Shown: positions 27,946-37,517, counted from the first letter of the stretch. The stretch: 64,000 bases of DNA from Gammaproteobacteria bacterium (GCA_029862045.1 JAOTYE010000001.1:1-64000); one strand, 5' to 3'. A program made the numbers and translations. Notes: a model not told the origin generated them from the letters alone.

Positions 27946-28329
27946 ATGTATATGATTTTGAAAGCTTTTCATACGATCTTTGCAGCCCTGACAATCAGTG
28001 GGTTTCTAGTGCGCGGTTACTGGATGATGACGGGCTCAGCATTGCTGCAAAAACGCGCAGCAAGAATCGCACCGCACGTGATCGATACATTATTTCTTAT
28101 CAGCGGAATATGGCTGATCGTTGCACTAAATTTGGCGCCAATGCAGCACGCATGGCTGCTGGCAAAGTTCGCCGGACTAATCGGCTACATAGGGCTGGGA
28201 ATGGTCGCGATGCGTTTTGGTCGCACGCCGCAGATCAGAGTGATCGCGTTCGTCGGCGCCGTCGCCGCATTTGCCTACATCGTCGGCGTGGCCCTAACAA
28301 AGAGCCCCATGAGCTGGATTGCGTACTGA
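27946..28329 (+). CDS. SirB2-family membrane protein
   Basis: A 127-residue inner-membrane protein with four helices (about 6-24, 45-62, 69-88, 97-116). Conserved features of the SirB family are visible: LKAFHTIFAALTISGFLVRGYWM, PHVIDTLFLISGIWL and LLAKFAGLIGYIGLGMVAMR. The function of the family is not established. The gene is divergent from the TonB-nirS unit and convergent with the PAS kinase, with a hairpin repeat after it. Confidence 0.82.
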   Translation: MYMILKAFHTIFAALTISGFLVRGYWMMTGSALLQKRAARIAPHVIDTLFLISGIWLIVALNLAPMQHAWLLAKFAGLIGYIGLGMVAMRFGRTPQIRVIAFVGAVAAFAYIVGVALTKSPMSWIAY

Positions 28330-28336
28330 CCTTCGC

Positions 28337-28423
28337 AAAGCCCGCAGCCGGGATGTTTATCGACCGAAGTAAAGCGCAGCGCAGTGAGCCATGAGGGAGA
28401 TGTTTGTGCCGGCTGCGGGCTTT
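28337..28423. repeat. Intergenic hairpin repeat, copy 2 (29-bp common core)
   Basis: AAAGCCCGCAGCCGG (28337-28351) pairs perfectly with CCGGCTGCGGGCTTT (28409-28423). The loop carries the core at 28366-28394, identical to copy 1 at 28 of 29 bases. Like copy 1 it lies between convergent genes (SirB-like and PAS kinase) and ends in TTT on both strands, so it may end both transcripts. Confidence 0.8.
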
Positions 28424-28430
28424 ACAAAGG

Positions 28431-30002
28431 CTAGTCCGGCGGTACCTCGCCGGTTTGCGTTGCAATTCTGGCTGCGGCGAGCAGGCGCGCAGTGTTCACA
28501 GGCTTGCTCATTAGCGTACTGTTATCGACCGGGCGGGCGTCCTTTACGACCTTCGACGTATCGCCACTGACGATAAACGCCGGGATATTCGCGCCGTAAT
28601 GCTCGCGGATATCGATGACAGCCTCGACACCGGTCGAGCCATCGAGCAAGTGAAAATCCGACACGATTAACGCGGGCGCTTCGTCGAGACGCTCTATCAG
28701 CACGCGGGCTTCAGTTGCCGATGCTGCCATCGCGACCCGATAGCCCTCAGCCTCGAGCAACAACCCCCAGGCGTTGGCCACGTTAACGTTGTCTTCGATC
28801 AGCACAACGAGGCCACTGGCTGACTCGGCGGCCATTGCTTGGCCATCGTCCGGGTCGTCGGCGTGCTTATCCACCGGACCAACAGCAGGCATACTGACGG
28901 TGAAACACGAACCCTTGCCCGGGTCGGAGTCAACATCGATCTTGTGTTCGAGCAGGTCAGTGAGCCGCTTTACGATCGCGAGGCCGAGACCGAAACCCTC
29001 CTTGTTGCCGCCCGGTAACCTGACCTGGTGGAATTCCTGAAAGATCGCCTCTTGTTGGTCCTTGCTGATGCCGATGCCCGTGTCTTCAACCTCGACACAG
29101 CAGTTGCCATCACGTTCGACGCATTTCAGCTCTACTTTGCCCTTGTCCGTATAGCGGATCGCGTTACCCACGAGATTCTGAATTATCTCGCCTAACAGGT
29201 TCGGATCCGAACGAACCGTCGCGGTACAGGGTTGCGACGAGAAATCGAGGCCTTTGTGCTGTGCCTGGCGTGCAAACTCCGCTGACAGTCGGTCGATCAG
29301 GCGCTGCATCGGAAACTCTTCAATCTCGGGCGTTACGACGCCGGCATCAAGGCGGCTGATGTCGAGCAGCGAATTCAGCAAGTTGGTCATCGCGATCAGC
29401 GAGTGTTCCTGATTCTCGATCATCTCGAGCGCGCGCTCATCCTTGACGGTACGTCGCAGCGCCCCGTTCAGGAGGCTCAGTGCCTGCACGGGTTGTCGCA
29501 GGTCATGGCTCGCTGCGGCCAAAAACGCGCTGTTCGCCTTGGTGGCACGCTCGGCGGCCTCTTGCGCTGCGATGATCTGCTGCTCCATTTTCTTGCGCCT
29601 GGTCACATCGCGAATAACGCTTGAGACAAACGACGCTTTCGGCGTCGATACCGGGCTCAGACTGATTTCGACAGGAAACTCGCTGCCGTCCTTGCGCTGC
29701 CCGACCAGATCCATGCCGAGACCCATAGGCCGAAGATTGGGTTTACTGGCGTATTTCTCGCGATGTCCGATATGCGATTCGCGAACCCGGTCAGGTAACA
29801 ACATTTCAATCTTGTTACCGAGCAGCTCCTCGCGATCATAGCCGAACATGTGCTCCGCCTGGGCATTGACGATCGCCATCTCGCCCACCTCATCGACAAT
29901 GATCATTGCGTCAGGCGCCGATTCGAGTAGATTTCGGAAATAGACTTCCGATTCCCCGACATGCAGTTTCTTTGAACCCATTAATCCCGTCATGGATGTC
30001 AC
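28431..30002 (-). CDS. PAS-containing hybrid sensor histidine kinase
   Basis: A soluble cytoplasmic kinase of 523 residues with no membrane helix. A PAS domain covers residues 20-135 (LLESAPDAMIIVDEVGEMAI), then HisKA with His166 (LAAASHDLRQPVQALSLL), HATPase (NLVGNAIRYTDKGK, DTGIGIS, GFGLGLAIVKRL) and a C-terminal receiver from about 400 (VLIEDNVNVANAW, IVSDFHLLDG, MSKPV). The start may be GTG at 30002 or ATG at 29993. It is divergent from ccoN, and an 11-bp-arm inverted repeat lies just upstream. The position suggests control of cbb3 expression, though no heme-binding FixL signature was seen. Confidence 0.9.
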   Translation of the reverse strand: MTSMTGLMGSKKLHVGESEVYFRNLLESAPDAMIIVDEVGEMAIVNAQAEHMFGYDREELLGNKIEMLLPDRVRESHIGHREKYASKPNLRPMGLGMDLVGQRKDGSEFPVEISLSPVSTPKASFVSSVIRDVTRRKKMEQQIIAAQEAAERATKANSAFLAAASHDLRQPVQALSLLNGALRRTVKDERALEMIENQEHSLIAMTNLLNSLLDISRLDAGVVTPEIEEFPMQRLIDRLSAEFARQAQHKGLDFSSQPCTATVRSDPNLLGEIIQNLVGNAIRYTDKGKVELKCVERDGNCCVEVEDTGIGISKDQQEAIFQEFHQVRLPGGNKEGFGLGLAIVKRLTDLLEHKIDVDSDPGKGSCFTVSMPAVGPVDKHADDPDDGQAMAAESASGLVVLIEDNVNVANAWGLLLEAEGYRVAMAASATEARVLIERLDEAPALIVSDFHLLDGSTGVEAVIDIREHYGANIPAFIVSGDTSKVVKDARPVDNSTLMSKPVNTARLLAAARIATQTGEVPPD

Positions 30003-30011
30003 TGGAATTTA

Positions 30012-30044
30012 CAAGTATAACGTGGCAGCAAGCCGTTATACTTG
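30012..30044. promoter_or_regulatory. Inverted repeat with 11-bp arms upstream of the PAS kinase
   Basis: CAAGTATAACG (30012-30022) pairs with CGTTATACTTG (30034-30044) over an 11-base spacer. It lies 10 bp from the kinase start and 112 bp from ccoN. The shape suits a dimeric regulator site or an mRNA hairpin in the kinase leader. A second palindrome, TTGATAATCAA (30042-30052), overlaps its right edge. Confidence 0.6.
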
Positions 30045-30064
30045 ATAATCAATAACTAACAACG

Positions 30065-30086
30065 CCATACGTATCGTCACGTATGG
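30065..30086. promoter_or_regulatory. Inverted repeat in the ccoN promoter region
   Basis: CCATACGT (30065-30072) and ACGTATGG (30079-30086) form a perfect 8-bp-arm repeat with a 6-base spacer, 70 bp upstream of the ccoN start. It is a candidate site for a regulator of the cbb3 operon. Confidence 0.5.
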
Positions 30087-30155
30087 GTACGATTTGGGCC
30101 GGCTGGTAGCCTTTTCGCCGACCGCATACGTCCAAAAACAACAGGGGTCTGTCCA

Positions 30156-31571
30156 TTGGACACAACAGCTTCGTACAATGACAAGGTGGTACGTCAGTTC
30201 ACGATCATGACCGTGGTCTGGGGCATCGTCGGCATGCTCGTCGGCGTAATCATCGCGGCTCAGTTGATGTGGCCGCAGCTCAATTTCGATCTGCCATTCC
30301 TGACCTATAGCCGTTTGCGACCGTTGCACACCAACGCCGTGATCTTCGCCTTCGGCGGCTCGGCTCTGTTCGCAACCTCGTACTATGTCGTGCAGCGCAC
30401 CTGCCACGTCCGGCTCGCGTTCAGCAAGCTGGCAGCGTTCACGTTCTGGGGCTGGCAAGCGGTTATCGTGCTCGCCGCGGTAACATTGCCGCTCGGTATT
30501 ACACAGTCAAAGGAGTACGCGGAACTCGAATGGCCGATCGATCTCCTGATCGCTGTCGTCTGGGTTGCGTACGCGATCGTATTTTTCAGGACGATCGGGC
30601 AGCGCCGTATCAAACACATTTACGTGGCGAACTGGTTCTATGGCGCCTTTATCATCACGGTCGCCGTACTACACATCTTCAATAATCTCGCGGTTCCCGT
30701 GTCGCTGACCAAGTCGTACGTGATTTATACGGGTGTCGTCGATGCAATGATGCAGTGGTGGTACGGCCATAACGCCGTGGGTTTCTTCCTGACTGCGGGC
30801 TTCCTTGGCATGATGTACTACTTCGTACCGAAGCAGGCAGGCAGACCAGTTTATTCCTACCGCCTGTCCGTCGTGCATTTCTGGTCGCTGATCGCTGTGT
30901 ACATGTGGGCCGGTCCGCATCACCTGCACTACACGTCGCTGCCCGACTGGGCACAGACGCTCGGCATGGTGTTTTCGATTATTCTGCTCGCGCCGTCGTG
31001 GGGCGGCATGATCAACGGCATAATGACGCTGTCGGGAGCCTGGCATAAGTTGCGCTCAGATCCCATTCTCAAGTTCATGATCGTTGCGCTGTCTTTTTAC
31101 GGCATGTCGACGTTCGAAGGTCCGATGATGTCGATCAAGACCGTGAATGCCCTGTCGCATTACACCGAATGGACGATCGGTCACGTGCATTCCGGTGCAC
31201 TTGGCTGGGTTGCGATGATGACGATCGGTTCAATCTACTCATTGTTGCCGCGACTGTACGACCGCGACGGCATGCACAGCACCAAGCTCATCGACACACA
31301 TTTCTGGACCTCGACAATTGGTGTAGTCCTGTATGCCGTAGCGCTGTGGGTCGCAGGCATCGGAGAAGGCCTGATGTCACGCGCGGTCAATGATGACGGT
31401 ACGCTGACCTACGCATTCATCGAGATTCTGGCCTCGAAGTATCCGTACTACGGCATGCGCCTGGTCGGTGGGCTGATCTTCTTCGCCGGCATGATCATCA
31501 TGGCCTACAACGTCTGGAAGACGATTTCGAATAAGAAACCGGTGCCTGTCGCCGTTATGGACCCGGCGTAG
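30156..31571 (+). CDS. ccoN: cbb3-type cytochrome c oxidase subunit I
   Basis: Catalytic subunit that reduces O2 to water at the heme b3-CuB centre in the inner membrane; 471 residues, 12 helices. Metal-ligand regions are visible: [20 protein letters not shown] (heme b His), YGHNAVGFF and [13 protein letters not shown] (CuB region), and [17 protein letters not shown] near the end. The start appears to be TTG at 30156 ([15 protein letters not shown]) with AGGGG eight bases upstream; no ATG gives a full N-terminus. First gene of a ten-gene run for cbb3 oxidase and its assembly. Confidence 0.96.
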   Translation: MDTTASYNDKVVRQFTIMTVVWGIVGMLVGVIIAAQLMWPQLNFDLPFLTYSRLRPLHTNAVIFAFGGSALFATSYYVVQRTCHVRLAFSKLAAFTFWGWQAVIVLAAVTLPLGITQSKEYAELEWPIDLLIAVVWVAYAIVFFRTIGQRRIKHIYVANWFYGAFIITVAVLHIFNNLAVPVSLTKSYVIYTGVVDAMMQWWYGHNAVGFFLTAGFLGMMYYFVPKQAGRPVYSYRLSVVHFWSLIAVYMWAGPHHLHYTSLPDWAQTLGMVFSIILLAPSWGGMINGIMTLSGAWHKLRSDPILKFMIVALSFYGMSTFEGPMMSIKTVNALSHYTEWTIGHVHSGALGWVAMMTIGSIYSLLPRLYDRDGMHSTKLIDTHFWTSTIGVVLYAVALWVAGIGEGLMSRAVNDDGTLTYAFIEILASKYPYYGMRLVGGLIFFAGMIIMAYNVWKTISNKKPVPVAVMDPA

Positions 31572-31583
31572 AGGAGCGGACCG

Positions 31584-32192
31584 ATGCGTCATGAAACTAT
31601 AGAAAAAAGCGTAAACCTGATGATGGTACTGATCGTAGTCGCGATCAGTATCGGTGGTCTGGTCGAACTGGTTCCGTTGATGTTCAGCGCCGATGCGACA
31701 GAACCGGACGAGGGCATCGTGCCCTATTCGGCATTGCGCCTCGCCGGCCGTGACGTCTATGTGCGCGAGGGCTGTTACAACTGTCATTCACAGATGATTC
31801 GGCCGTTCCGCAGCGAGACCGAACGCTATGGACCGTACACGACAGCAGGCGAAACCGTTTATGACCGGCCGTTCCAGTTCGGCTCGAAGCGCACGGGCCC
31901 GGACCTCGCACGTGTTGGCGGACGTTACTCGAATGACTGGCAACGATTGCACCTGATCGATCCGCGCGCGCTGGTGCCCGAGTCGAATATGCCGGGTTAT
32001 CCGTGGCTTGAGGAAAGCACTGTTGACACGGAATTGATAACGACGAAATTGCGCACCCTGAGGATGCTTGGCGACCCGTACACGGATGCGCAGATCGCAT
32101 CAGCAGCCAGCGAGGTCGAAGGCAAGACCGAAATGGACGCACTCATCGCCTATCTGCAGGAACTCGGCACGAATCGCACGGCGCGCAGGTAG
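31584..32192 (+). CDS. ccoO: cbb3-type cytochrome c oxidase subunit II
   Basis: Membrane-anchored monoheme cytochrome c of the oxidase, 202 residues. One N-terminal helix ([21 protein letters not shown]) is followed by the heme motif [12 protein letters not shown] and the typical [28 protein letters not shown]. The axial Met lies in ESNMPGYPW. It is 12 bp after ccoN, with GAGGAG upstream of the ATG. Confidence 0.96.
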   Translation: MRHETIEKSVNLMMVLIVVAISIGGLVELVPLMFSADATEPDEGIVPYSALRLAGRDVYVREGCYNCHSQMIRPFRSETERYGPYTTAGETVYDRPFQFGSKRTGPDLARVGGRYSNDWQRLHLIDPRALVPESNMPGYPWLEESTVDTELITTKLRTLRMLGDPYTDAQIASAASEVEGKTEMDALIAYLQELGTNRTARR

Positions 32193-32198
32193 GGACTG

Positions 32199-32369
32199 AT
32201 GGATATCAACGATCTCCGCGGACTACTCACTGCAATCATACTTTTGGCATTCATCGGGCTTTGTATATGGGCCTGGAGCAGCCGTCGCAAAGCCGATTTT
32301 GACGCCAGCGCGGCGCTGCCTTTGGAAGAGGATCAATACATGACCAACAACGAACAGGAGAACATCTGA
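32199..32369 (+). CDS. ccoQ: cbb3-type oxidase subunit IV
   Basis: A 56-residue single-helix subunit that stabilises the complex. The sequence MDINDLRGLLTAIILLAFIG, then LCIWAWSSRRKADFDASAAL, shows one helix and the basic stretch after it, as in CcoQ. It is 6 bp after ccoO, and its TGA shares a base with the ATG of ccoP. Confidence 0.92.
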   Translation: MDINDLRGLLTAIILLAFIGLCIWAWSSRRKADFDASAALPLEEDQYMTNNEQENI

Positions 32370-33265
32370 TGGCTGCATTCTGGGCCTGGTTCGTTGCAGC
32401 TGGCACGATCGGGTTTGTAATCTGGTGCGTCTGGCTAATCCGCTGGGCATCCAAACAAGCACCGCAAAACATAAAGGACGAGGATCTCGTCGGCCACAAG
32501 TGGGATGGCGACCTCGAGGAATTGAATAATCCGGCGCCGAAGTGGTGGCTGTACCTGTACTTCATGACGATCGCCTGGGGAGCCGTCTATCTGATCAGCT
32601 ACCCCGGACTCGGAATAACCGAGGGGCTATTGAATTGGTCGCAGCAGGGCCAGTATGAGGAAGAAATGAAGGCCGCGGAAGCTCGCTACGAACCGATTTA
32701 CGAACGTTTCGCCGCGATGGATTTCGAGACGCTGTCGCAAGATCCCGAAGCGCAGAGACTTGGCGGAAGCCTGTTCGCCAACTACTGCACGACCTGCCAT
32801 GGCTCGGACGCACGTGGCGCAGCCGGTTATCCGAACCTGACCGACGACGACTGGATCTGGGGCGACGACGAGTTAGCGATCACCACCACGATCCGGCAGG
32901 GTCGCAACAACGTCATGCCGAATCTGTCGCCCGCACTCGGCGGCGACACTGGCATCGACAACATGGTTAACTACGTGCGGAGCCTAAGTGGTGCGGTTGA
33001 GGCTGACGCGGCAGCCATGAGCTCCCAACCGATGTTCGTGGCGCTTTGCAGCACATGCCATATGGCCAACGGCAGCGGCAATCCATTGCTGGGCGGACCT
33101 AACCTGACCGACGATGTCTGGTTGTATGGCTCGTCGCCAGAGGTGGTTCGTGCGACGATCGTTAACGGCCGCAACGGCGTCATGCCGCCGCATGGTGTGT
33201 TGCTCGGTGACAAGCGCACGAAGATTCTCGCGGCCTACGTTTCCAGTCTTTCTAATAGCGAATGA
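32369..33265 (+). CDS. ccoP: cbb3-type cytochrome c oxidase diheme subunit III
   Basis: Diheme c electron-entry subunit, 298 residues. Two N-terminal helices (4-26 and about 56-77) identify the long two-helix form. The heme motifs are CTTCH (about residue 137) and CSTCH (about 225), each with a downstream Met (NNVMPNLSP, NGVMPPHG). The start codon shares its A with the ccoQ stop. Confidence 0.95.
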   Translation: MAAFWAWFVAAGTIGFVIWCVWLIRWASKQAPQNIKDEDLVGHKWDGDLEELNNPAPKWWLYLYFMTIAWGAVYLISYPGLGITEGLLNWSQQGQYEEEMKAAEARYEPIYERFAAMDFETLSQDPEAQRLGGSLFANYCTTCHGSDARGAAGYPNLTDDDWIWGDDELAITTTIRQGRNNVMPNLSPALGGDTGIDNMVNYVRSLSGAVEADAAAMSSQPMFVALCSTCHMANGSGNPLLGGPNLTDDVWLYGSSPEVVRATIVNGRNGVMPPHGVLLGDKRTKILAAYVSSLSNSE

Positions 33266-33274
33266 CAACGCGAA

Positions 33275-33562
33275 GTGGTCAGCGAAGAATATCGGGGCGC
33301 AAGAAAATGGAGTCGTAACAAGCAGGCTGTTGCGACTGTCATCTGGATTTCGTTCCTGACAGCTGCGGTCGCTACAATGCTGTTCTTTGCAGTGTTCGAC
33401 CCCGTAGAACTGCTCGCTGCGTTCGACCCCGAACTCGAGGTCGGACGTCAGGCTGGTTATGCAGCCGGATTTTTCTTTTTCTGGATCATTGCGGCCGGTT
33501 GTTCTGCTGTCACGGCCTGGCTTGTACGGACTGCCCCAAAACGCGACGCGCACAAGCGGTAG
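33275..33562 (+). CDS. Small membrane protein of unknown function in the cbb3 cluster
   Basis: A 95-residue protein with a basic N-terminus (EEYRGARKWSRNKQ), two helices (about 20-41 and 60-84) and a basic tail (RTAPKRDAHKR). It lies 9 bp after ccoP and 12 bp before ccoG, on the same strand. The start is taken as GTG at 33275 because an in-frame stop is at 33263 and no earlier start exists; the ribosome site is poor. Not recognised as CcoH, CcoS or CcoQ. Its place suggests a role in assembly of the oxidase. Confidence 0.72.
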   Translation: MVSEEYRGARKWSRNKQAVATVIWISFLTAAVATMLFFAVFDPVELLAAFDPELEVGRQAGYAAGFFFFWIIAAGCSAVTAWLVRTAPKRDAHKR

Positions 33563-33574
33563 CCCAACAAGCTG

Positions 33575-34966
33575 ATGAGCACTTCCGAAAACACCGACCG
33601 GCCAAGAGCCGCGGCGCTCTACGAAAGCGCGAAGAAAATCTACCCGCGCGAGATCAAAGGCCGCTTCGCGTCGCTTTCAAAGCTCGCTACGAATGTTCTG
33701 CTTGGCTTGTTCTACTTCATACCGTGGCTGATGTGGGACAACCGGCAAGCGTTTCTTTTTGATCTGCCGGCACGCAAATTCCACTTGCTCGGCCTGACGC
33801 TGTGGCCGCAGGACTTTCCCTACCTCGCACTGCTGTTGATGATCGCAGCCTTGTCGCTGTTCTTTTTCACGGCACTTGCGGGACGACTCTGGTGCGGCTT
33901 TGCCTGCCCACAGACCGTCTGGACTGAAGCCTTCATCTGGATGGAGCAAATAACCGAGGGCACGCGCTCGCAACGCATGAAACTGGACGAGGCGCCGTGG
34001 AGCTGGAATAAGCTGCGCCGCAAGGGCTCCAAACAAATCCTCTGGATCATGTTTTCGCTCTGGACGGGCTTCACCTTCGTCGGCTACTTCATGCCGATCC
34101 GCCAGCTGGGCCTGGACATCGTCGCCCTCAACGTCGGCGGCTGGACACTTTTTTGGGGCGTGTTCTACGGTTTCGCGACCTACGGCAACGCCGGTTACAT
34201 GCGCGAGCAGGTGTGCAAGTACATGTGCCCGTACGCGCGCTTCCAAAGTGCGATGTTCGACAAGGACACGCTGATCATTTCCTACGATGAAGAACGTGGC
34301 GAACCTCGCGGCGGCCGCAAGCGCTCTGTTGATCGGGAGAAGGAAGGGCTTGGCGACTGCATCGACTGCAAACTGTGTGTACAGGTTTGCCCGACGGGCA
34401 TCGACATTCGCGACGGCCTGCAATACGACTGCATCGCCTGCGCCGCGTGCATCGATGCCTGCGACTCGATCATGGACAAGATGGACTACCCGCGCGGACT
34501 GGTTCGCTATACGACCGAGCACGCACTGAAGGGCAAGACGACGCAGTTATTGCGACCGCGGATGTTTGTGTATGCGGCGGTGCTGCTCGTACTCGGCGGC
34601 GCCCTCGTGACGTCGATGGTCACTCGCACGCCGGTCATTCTCGACGTCATTCGCGATCGCAATACGCTATACCGAGAACTGCCGGGCGACCTCATCGAGA
34701 ACAGCTACACACTTAAGGTAATCAATCAGCGCAACGAAGCGCGCAACTTCCGGCTGTCTGTCGAGGGCGTGCCCGGCTTGTCACTTGACGGTGTCGCGGA
34801 CGAAATCGCGGTTGATGGCGGCGGCGTCTTGTCTCTCCCGGTCAGGGCGCGCACCCAACGCGACAACGCTTATGGCATTATGAACATCACATTTGCTGTA
34901 ACAGCCGTTGATGATGAGAGCGTTGTCATGATCGAAGACAGTCGTTTCCTTGGTCCGACACCCTGA
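33575..34966 (+). CDS. ccoG: Cytochrome oxidase accessory protein CcoG (FixG/RdxA)
   Basis: Membrane iron-sulfur protein needed for copper delivery to cbb3 oxidase; family members reduce Cu(II). The 463 residues contain five helices, the polyferredoxin region RLWCGFACPQTVW, YMCPYARFQ, and two 4Fe-4S sets (CIDCKLCVQVCPTGID and CIACAACIDACD). The C-terminal 120 residues form the FixG immunoglobulin-like domain (SYTLKVINQRNEARNFRLSV). Its stop overlaps the start of the short ccoH-like gene. Confidence 0.95.
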   Translation: MSTSENTDRPRAAALYESAKKIYPREIKGRFASLSKLATNVLLGLFYFIPWLMWDNRQAFLFDLPARKFHLLGLTLWPQDFPYLALLLMIAALSLFFFTALAGRLWCGFACPQTVWTEAFIWMEQITEGTRSQRMKLDEAPWSWNKLRRKGSKQILWIMFSLWTGFTFVGYFMPIRQLGLDIVALNVGGWTLFWGVFYGFATYGNAGYMREQVCKYMCPYARFQSAMFDKDTLIISYDEERGEPRGGRKRSVDREKEGLGDCIDCKLCVQVCPTGIDIRDGLQYDCIACAACIDACDSIMDKMDYPRGLVRYTTEHALKGKTTQLLRPRMFVYAAVLLVLGGALVTSMVTRTPVILDVIRDRNTLYRELPGDLIENSYTLKVINQRNEARNFRLSVEGVPGLSLDGVADEIAVDGGGVLSLPVRARTQRDNAYGIMNITFAVTAVDDESVVMIEDSRFLGPTP

Positions 34967-35115
34967 TGGCTGAGCGTGACACCGGGCCCTGGTACCGTCA
35001 CTTCTGGCCCTGGTTCATTATTGTTCTATTGGGTTTCTCGGTATCAGCAAGCCTGTACACCGTGTACCTGGCCATGAGCACGGCGGAACCCGTCCTGGAA
35101 GAGTCATACGACTAA
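34966..35115 (+). CDS. ccoH: Short CcoH (FixH)-like membrane protein
   Basis: A 49-residue protein, MAERDTGPWYRHFWPWFIIV and onward. The PWYRHFWPWF motif plus one helix matches the start of FixH/CcoH, but the ~100-residue periplasmic domain of classical FixH is absent. The stop is clean and the next start lies 2 bp away, so this looks like a naturally short form, not a frameshift. It overlaps the ccoG stop (TGATG). Its place between ccoG and ccoI is that of ccoH. Probable role in oxidase assembly. Confidence 0.78.
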   Translation: MAERDTGPWYRHFWPWFIIVLLGFSVSASLYTVYLAMSTAEPVLEESYD

Positions 35116-35117
35116 CG

Positions 35118-37517
35118 ATGAGCTATAGCGCCTGCTTTCATTGCGCGCTACCCGTTGACCGAGACGATGAATTTCAAGTCGAGATCGACGGTGAACTGAA
35201 GTCCGTCTGTTGCCCTGGCTGCAAAGCTGTCGCGGAACTGATCCGCGACACCGGCATGTCTAACTACTACACGATGCGCGACGCGCCGCAACCCGGCGTC
35301 GGCCGACCGGCCGACGATGCCGCCGAATGGCAGGTGTATGACCGCGTTGACATGCTTGGCGCGTTTGCCGAGACCTCGGATGATCAGGCAGAGGCAACGA
35401 TCTACGTCGGCGGCATGTACTGCGCAGCCTGCAGCTGGTTGATCGAAACGACGTTGGCGAAGGTAGCCGGTATCTCCAGTGCCGACGTCAATCCGGTTAC
35501 ACATCGAGTGCGCGTCCACTGGTACGTTGGCAAACTTGGCCTTGGCCGAATTCTCGCCACACTGGCCGAACTTGGATACGACCCGCAACCACTGGCGCCG
35601 GAATCCGCAGCACGACCCGAGGTCGCCGAGCAGCGTGCCGCACTCAAACGCCTGCTTGTCGCATCGCTGGGCATGATGCAGGTCATGATGTTCGCAGTCG
35701 GGCTGTACGCAGGTGACTTTCAGGGCATGGCTGCTGATATGCAGTACTTTCTGCGCCTGGTCAGTTTTATCGTTACGACACCGGTTGTTTTCTACGCCGC
35801 CCGACCTTTCTTCACCGGCGCCTGGCGCGGCATTGTGTCGCGCATGCCCGGTATGGACCTGCCGGTCTCGATTGCTATCGCTGCCGCGTACGTTGGATCA
35901 ATCTATTCCATGATGACCAGGGGGCCTGCGATTTGGTTCGACTCGGTCGTAATGTTCGTGTTCTTCCTGACCCTGGGTCGTTTCCTGGAAATGCGCGCGC
36001 GGCACCGGTCCATCGATCGCAGCACCGCGTTGTCCACGCTGTTGCCAAACACGGTAACTCGATGTGATGGCGGTGAGCGTAATGTCGTACCAGCCAGCCA
36101 GCTTGTGGAGGGCGACTATGTGCTTGTGCGTCCGGGCGAATCGATACCGGCTGACGGCGTCCTGGTAATCGGCGAGACCACGGTCGACGAAGCCCTGCTG
36201 ACGGGTGAGGCCGAACCGAGACCGAAGTCGATCGACGACAATCTTGTTGCGGGCAGCATCAATCTCGACGGTGTCATCCAAATGTGCGTGGAAAGGACCG
36301 GCAGCGACACGACGCTTGGCACGATCAGCCGGCTGAGCGAACGGGCGCGCTACGCACGGCCCTCCTTTGTGCAGCTGGCTGACCGAATTGCGAGCTATAT
36401 CGTCATCGCGATACTTGTTATCGCGGCGGTCGTTGCTGCTTTCTGGTATGTCACCGCACCGGACCGCGCTTTCGTCATTACTTTGTCCGTGCTGGTCGTA
36501 ACTTGCCCCTGCGCACTTGCGTTGGCGACGCCGGCCGCGTTCGCGGCCGCCGCTACGCGCCTGTCCGAACTGCACTTGCTGATTACCAACGGCAACGCGA
36601 TCGAGGCACTGTCCAGGGCAACCCGGATACTATTCGATAAGACCGGAACACTGACGCGTGGCATGCCTGTCATCGTATCGACACAGATTCTTGATGACTC
36701 GTTCGATGAAGCACAGTGCCTGAATCTCGCAGCGGCGCTGGAGACCGTATCGACGCATCCGCTCGCCAAGGCCTTTACCCAATTGAGCAATGCGTGCGTC
36801 GCAACAGACCAGCGCGTCGTGCCAGGTAAAGGCGTCGCCGGCACAATCGATGCACAGCGCTGGCGTTTGGGGCGATACGATTTCGCTGCGCATGATTCTT
36901 CCGACACGACGCAGGACGAGCAAGCAACGAGCGTATACCTCGGCACCAATGGCCGTATCGTCGCGAAATTCGATCTCGATGACGCAATTCGACCCGGCGC
37001 TGCAACCACGCTGGATAATCTCCGAAAACTCGGGCTAACCCTGGAGCTCGTCAGCGGCGACAACAAAGAAGCGGTAAGGCGCGTCGCCGAGACTCTTGGT
37101 ATTCCGGACTATCATTCGGGATGCACTCCGGAGGACAAGCTCGAGATCATTCGCTCTGCACAGCAATCGGGTGAGATTGTGGTCATGGTCGGTGACGGCA
37201 TTAATGACGCACCGGTTCTCGCAGGCGCTGATGCTTCGGTTGCTCCGGTCCATGGTGCTTTGCTCGCGCAAACCAGTGCAGATGTGATCATGTTGGGGGA
37301 GACGCTCCAACCAATTGTGAGCGGAGTGCGTACCGCACGGAAAACGATGCAGATCGTAAAGCAAAACCTCGCTTGGGCGATCGTTTACAATGCAGCAGCG
37401 TTGCCACTGGCCGCGATGGGCTTCGTGCCGCCGTGGGCTGCGGCGATTGGCATGAGCGCGAGTTCGCTCATTGTCGTACTCAACGCGTTGCGCTTAAGCC
37501 GCTACGGAGCACCATGA
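35118..37517 (+). CDS. ccoI: Copper-exporting P1B-type ATPase for cbb3 assembly
   Basis: Pumps copper across the inner membrane for the oxidase (CcoI/FixI); 799 residues. The N-terminus has CFHCALPV and CCPGCKAVAELI, followed by a metal-binding domain with GGMYCAACSWLIE. Eight helices are expected. Catalytic motifs are LTGEAEP, the transport motif TCPCALALATP, phosphorylated Asp in FDKTGTLTRG and VGDGINDAPVL. It begins 2 bp after ccoH and its stop overlaps ccoS by 4 bp. Confidence 0.95.
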   Translation: MSYSACFHCALPVDRDDEFQVEIDGELKSVCCPGCKAVAELIRDTGMSNYYTMRDAPQPGVGRPADDAAEWQVYDRVDMLGAFAETSDDQAEATIYVGGMYCAACSWLIETTLAKVAGISSADVNPVTHRVRVHWYVGKLGLGRILATLAELGYDPQPLAPESAARPEVAEQRAALKRLLVASLGMMQVMMFAVGLYAGDFQGMAADMQYFLRLVSFIVTTPVVFYAARPFFTGAWRGIVSRMPGMDLPVSIAIAAAYVGSIYSMMTRGPAIWFDSVVMFVFFLTLGRFLEMRARHRSIDRSTALSTLLPNTVTRCDGGERNVVPASQLVEGDYVLVRPGESIPADGVLVIGETTVDEALLTGEAEPRPKSIDDNLVAGSINLDGVIQMCVERTGSDTTLGTISRLSERARYARPSFVQLADRIASYIVIAILVIAAVVAAFWYVTAPDRAFVITLSVLVVTCPCALALATPAAFAAAATRLSELHLLITNGNAIEALSRATRILFDKTGTLTRGMPVIVSTQILDDSFDEAQCLNLAAALETVSTHPLAKAFTQLSNACVATDQRVVPGKGVAGTIDAQRWRLGRYDFAAHDSSDTTQDEQATSVYLGTNGRIVAKFDLDDAIRPGAATTLDNLRKLGLTLELVSGDNKEAVRRVAETLGIPDYHSGCTPEDKLEIIRSAQQSGEIVVMVGDGINDAPVLAGADASVAPVHGALLAQTSADVIMLGETLQPIVSGVRTARKTMQIVKQNLAWAIVYNAAALPLAAMGFVPPWAAAIGMSASSLIVVLNALRLSRYGAP

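Noticed and set aside
30042-30052. TTGATAATCAA as an FNR/Anr box for ccoN
   Set aside because: The half-sites TTGAT and ATCAA are separated by one base, not the four required for FNR binding, so it is kept only as a palindrome.
33677-34522. 281-codon minus-strand open frame
   Set aside because: Antisense to ccoG, whose iron-sulfur motifs are unmistakable.
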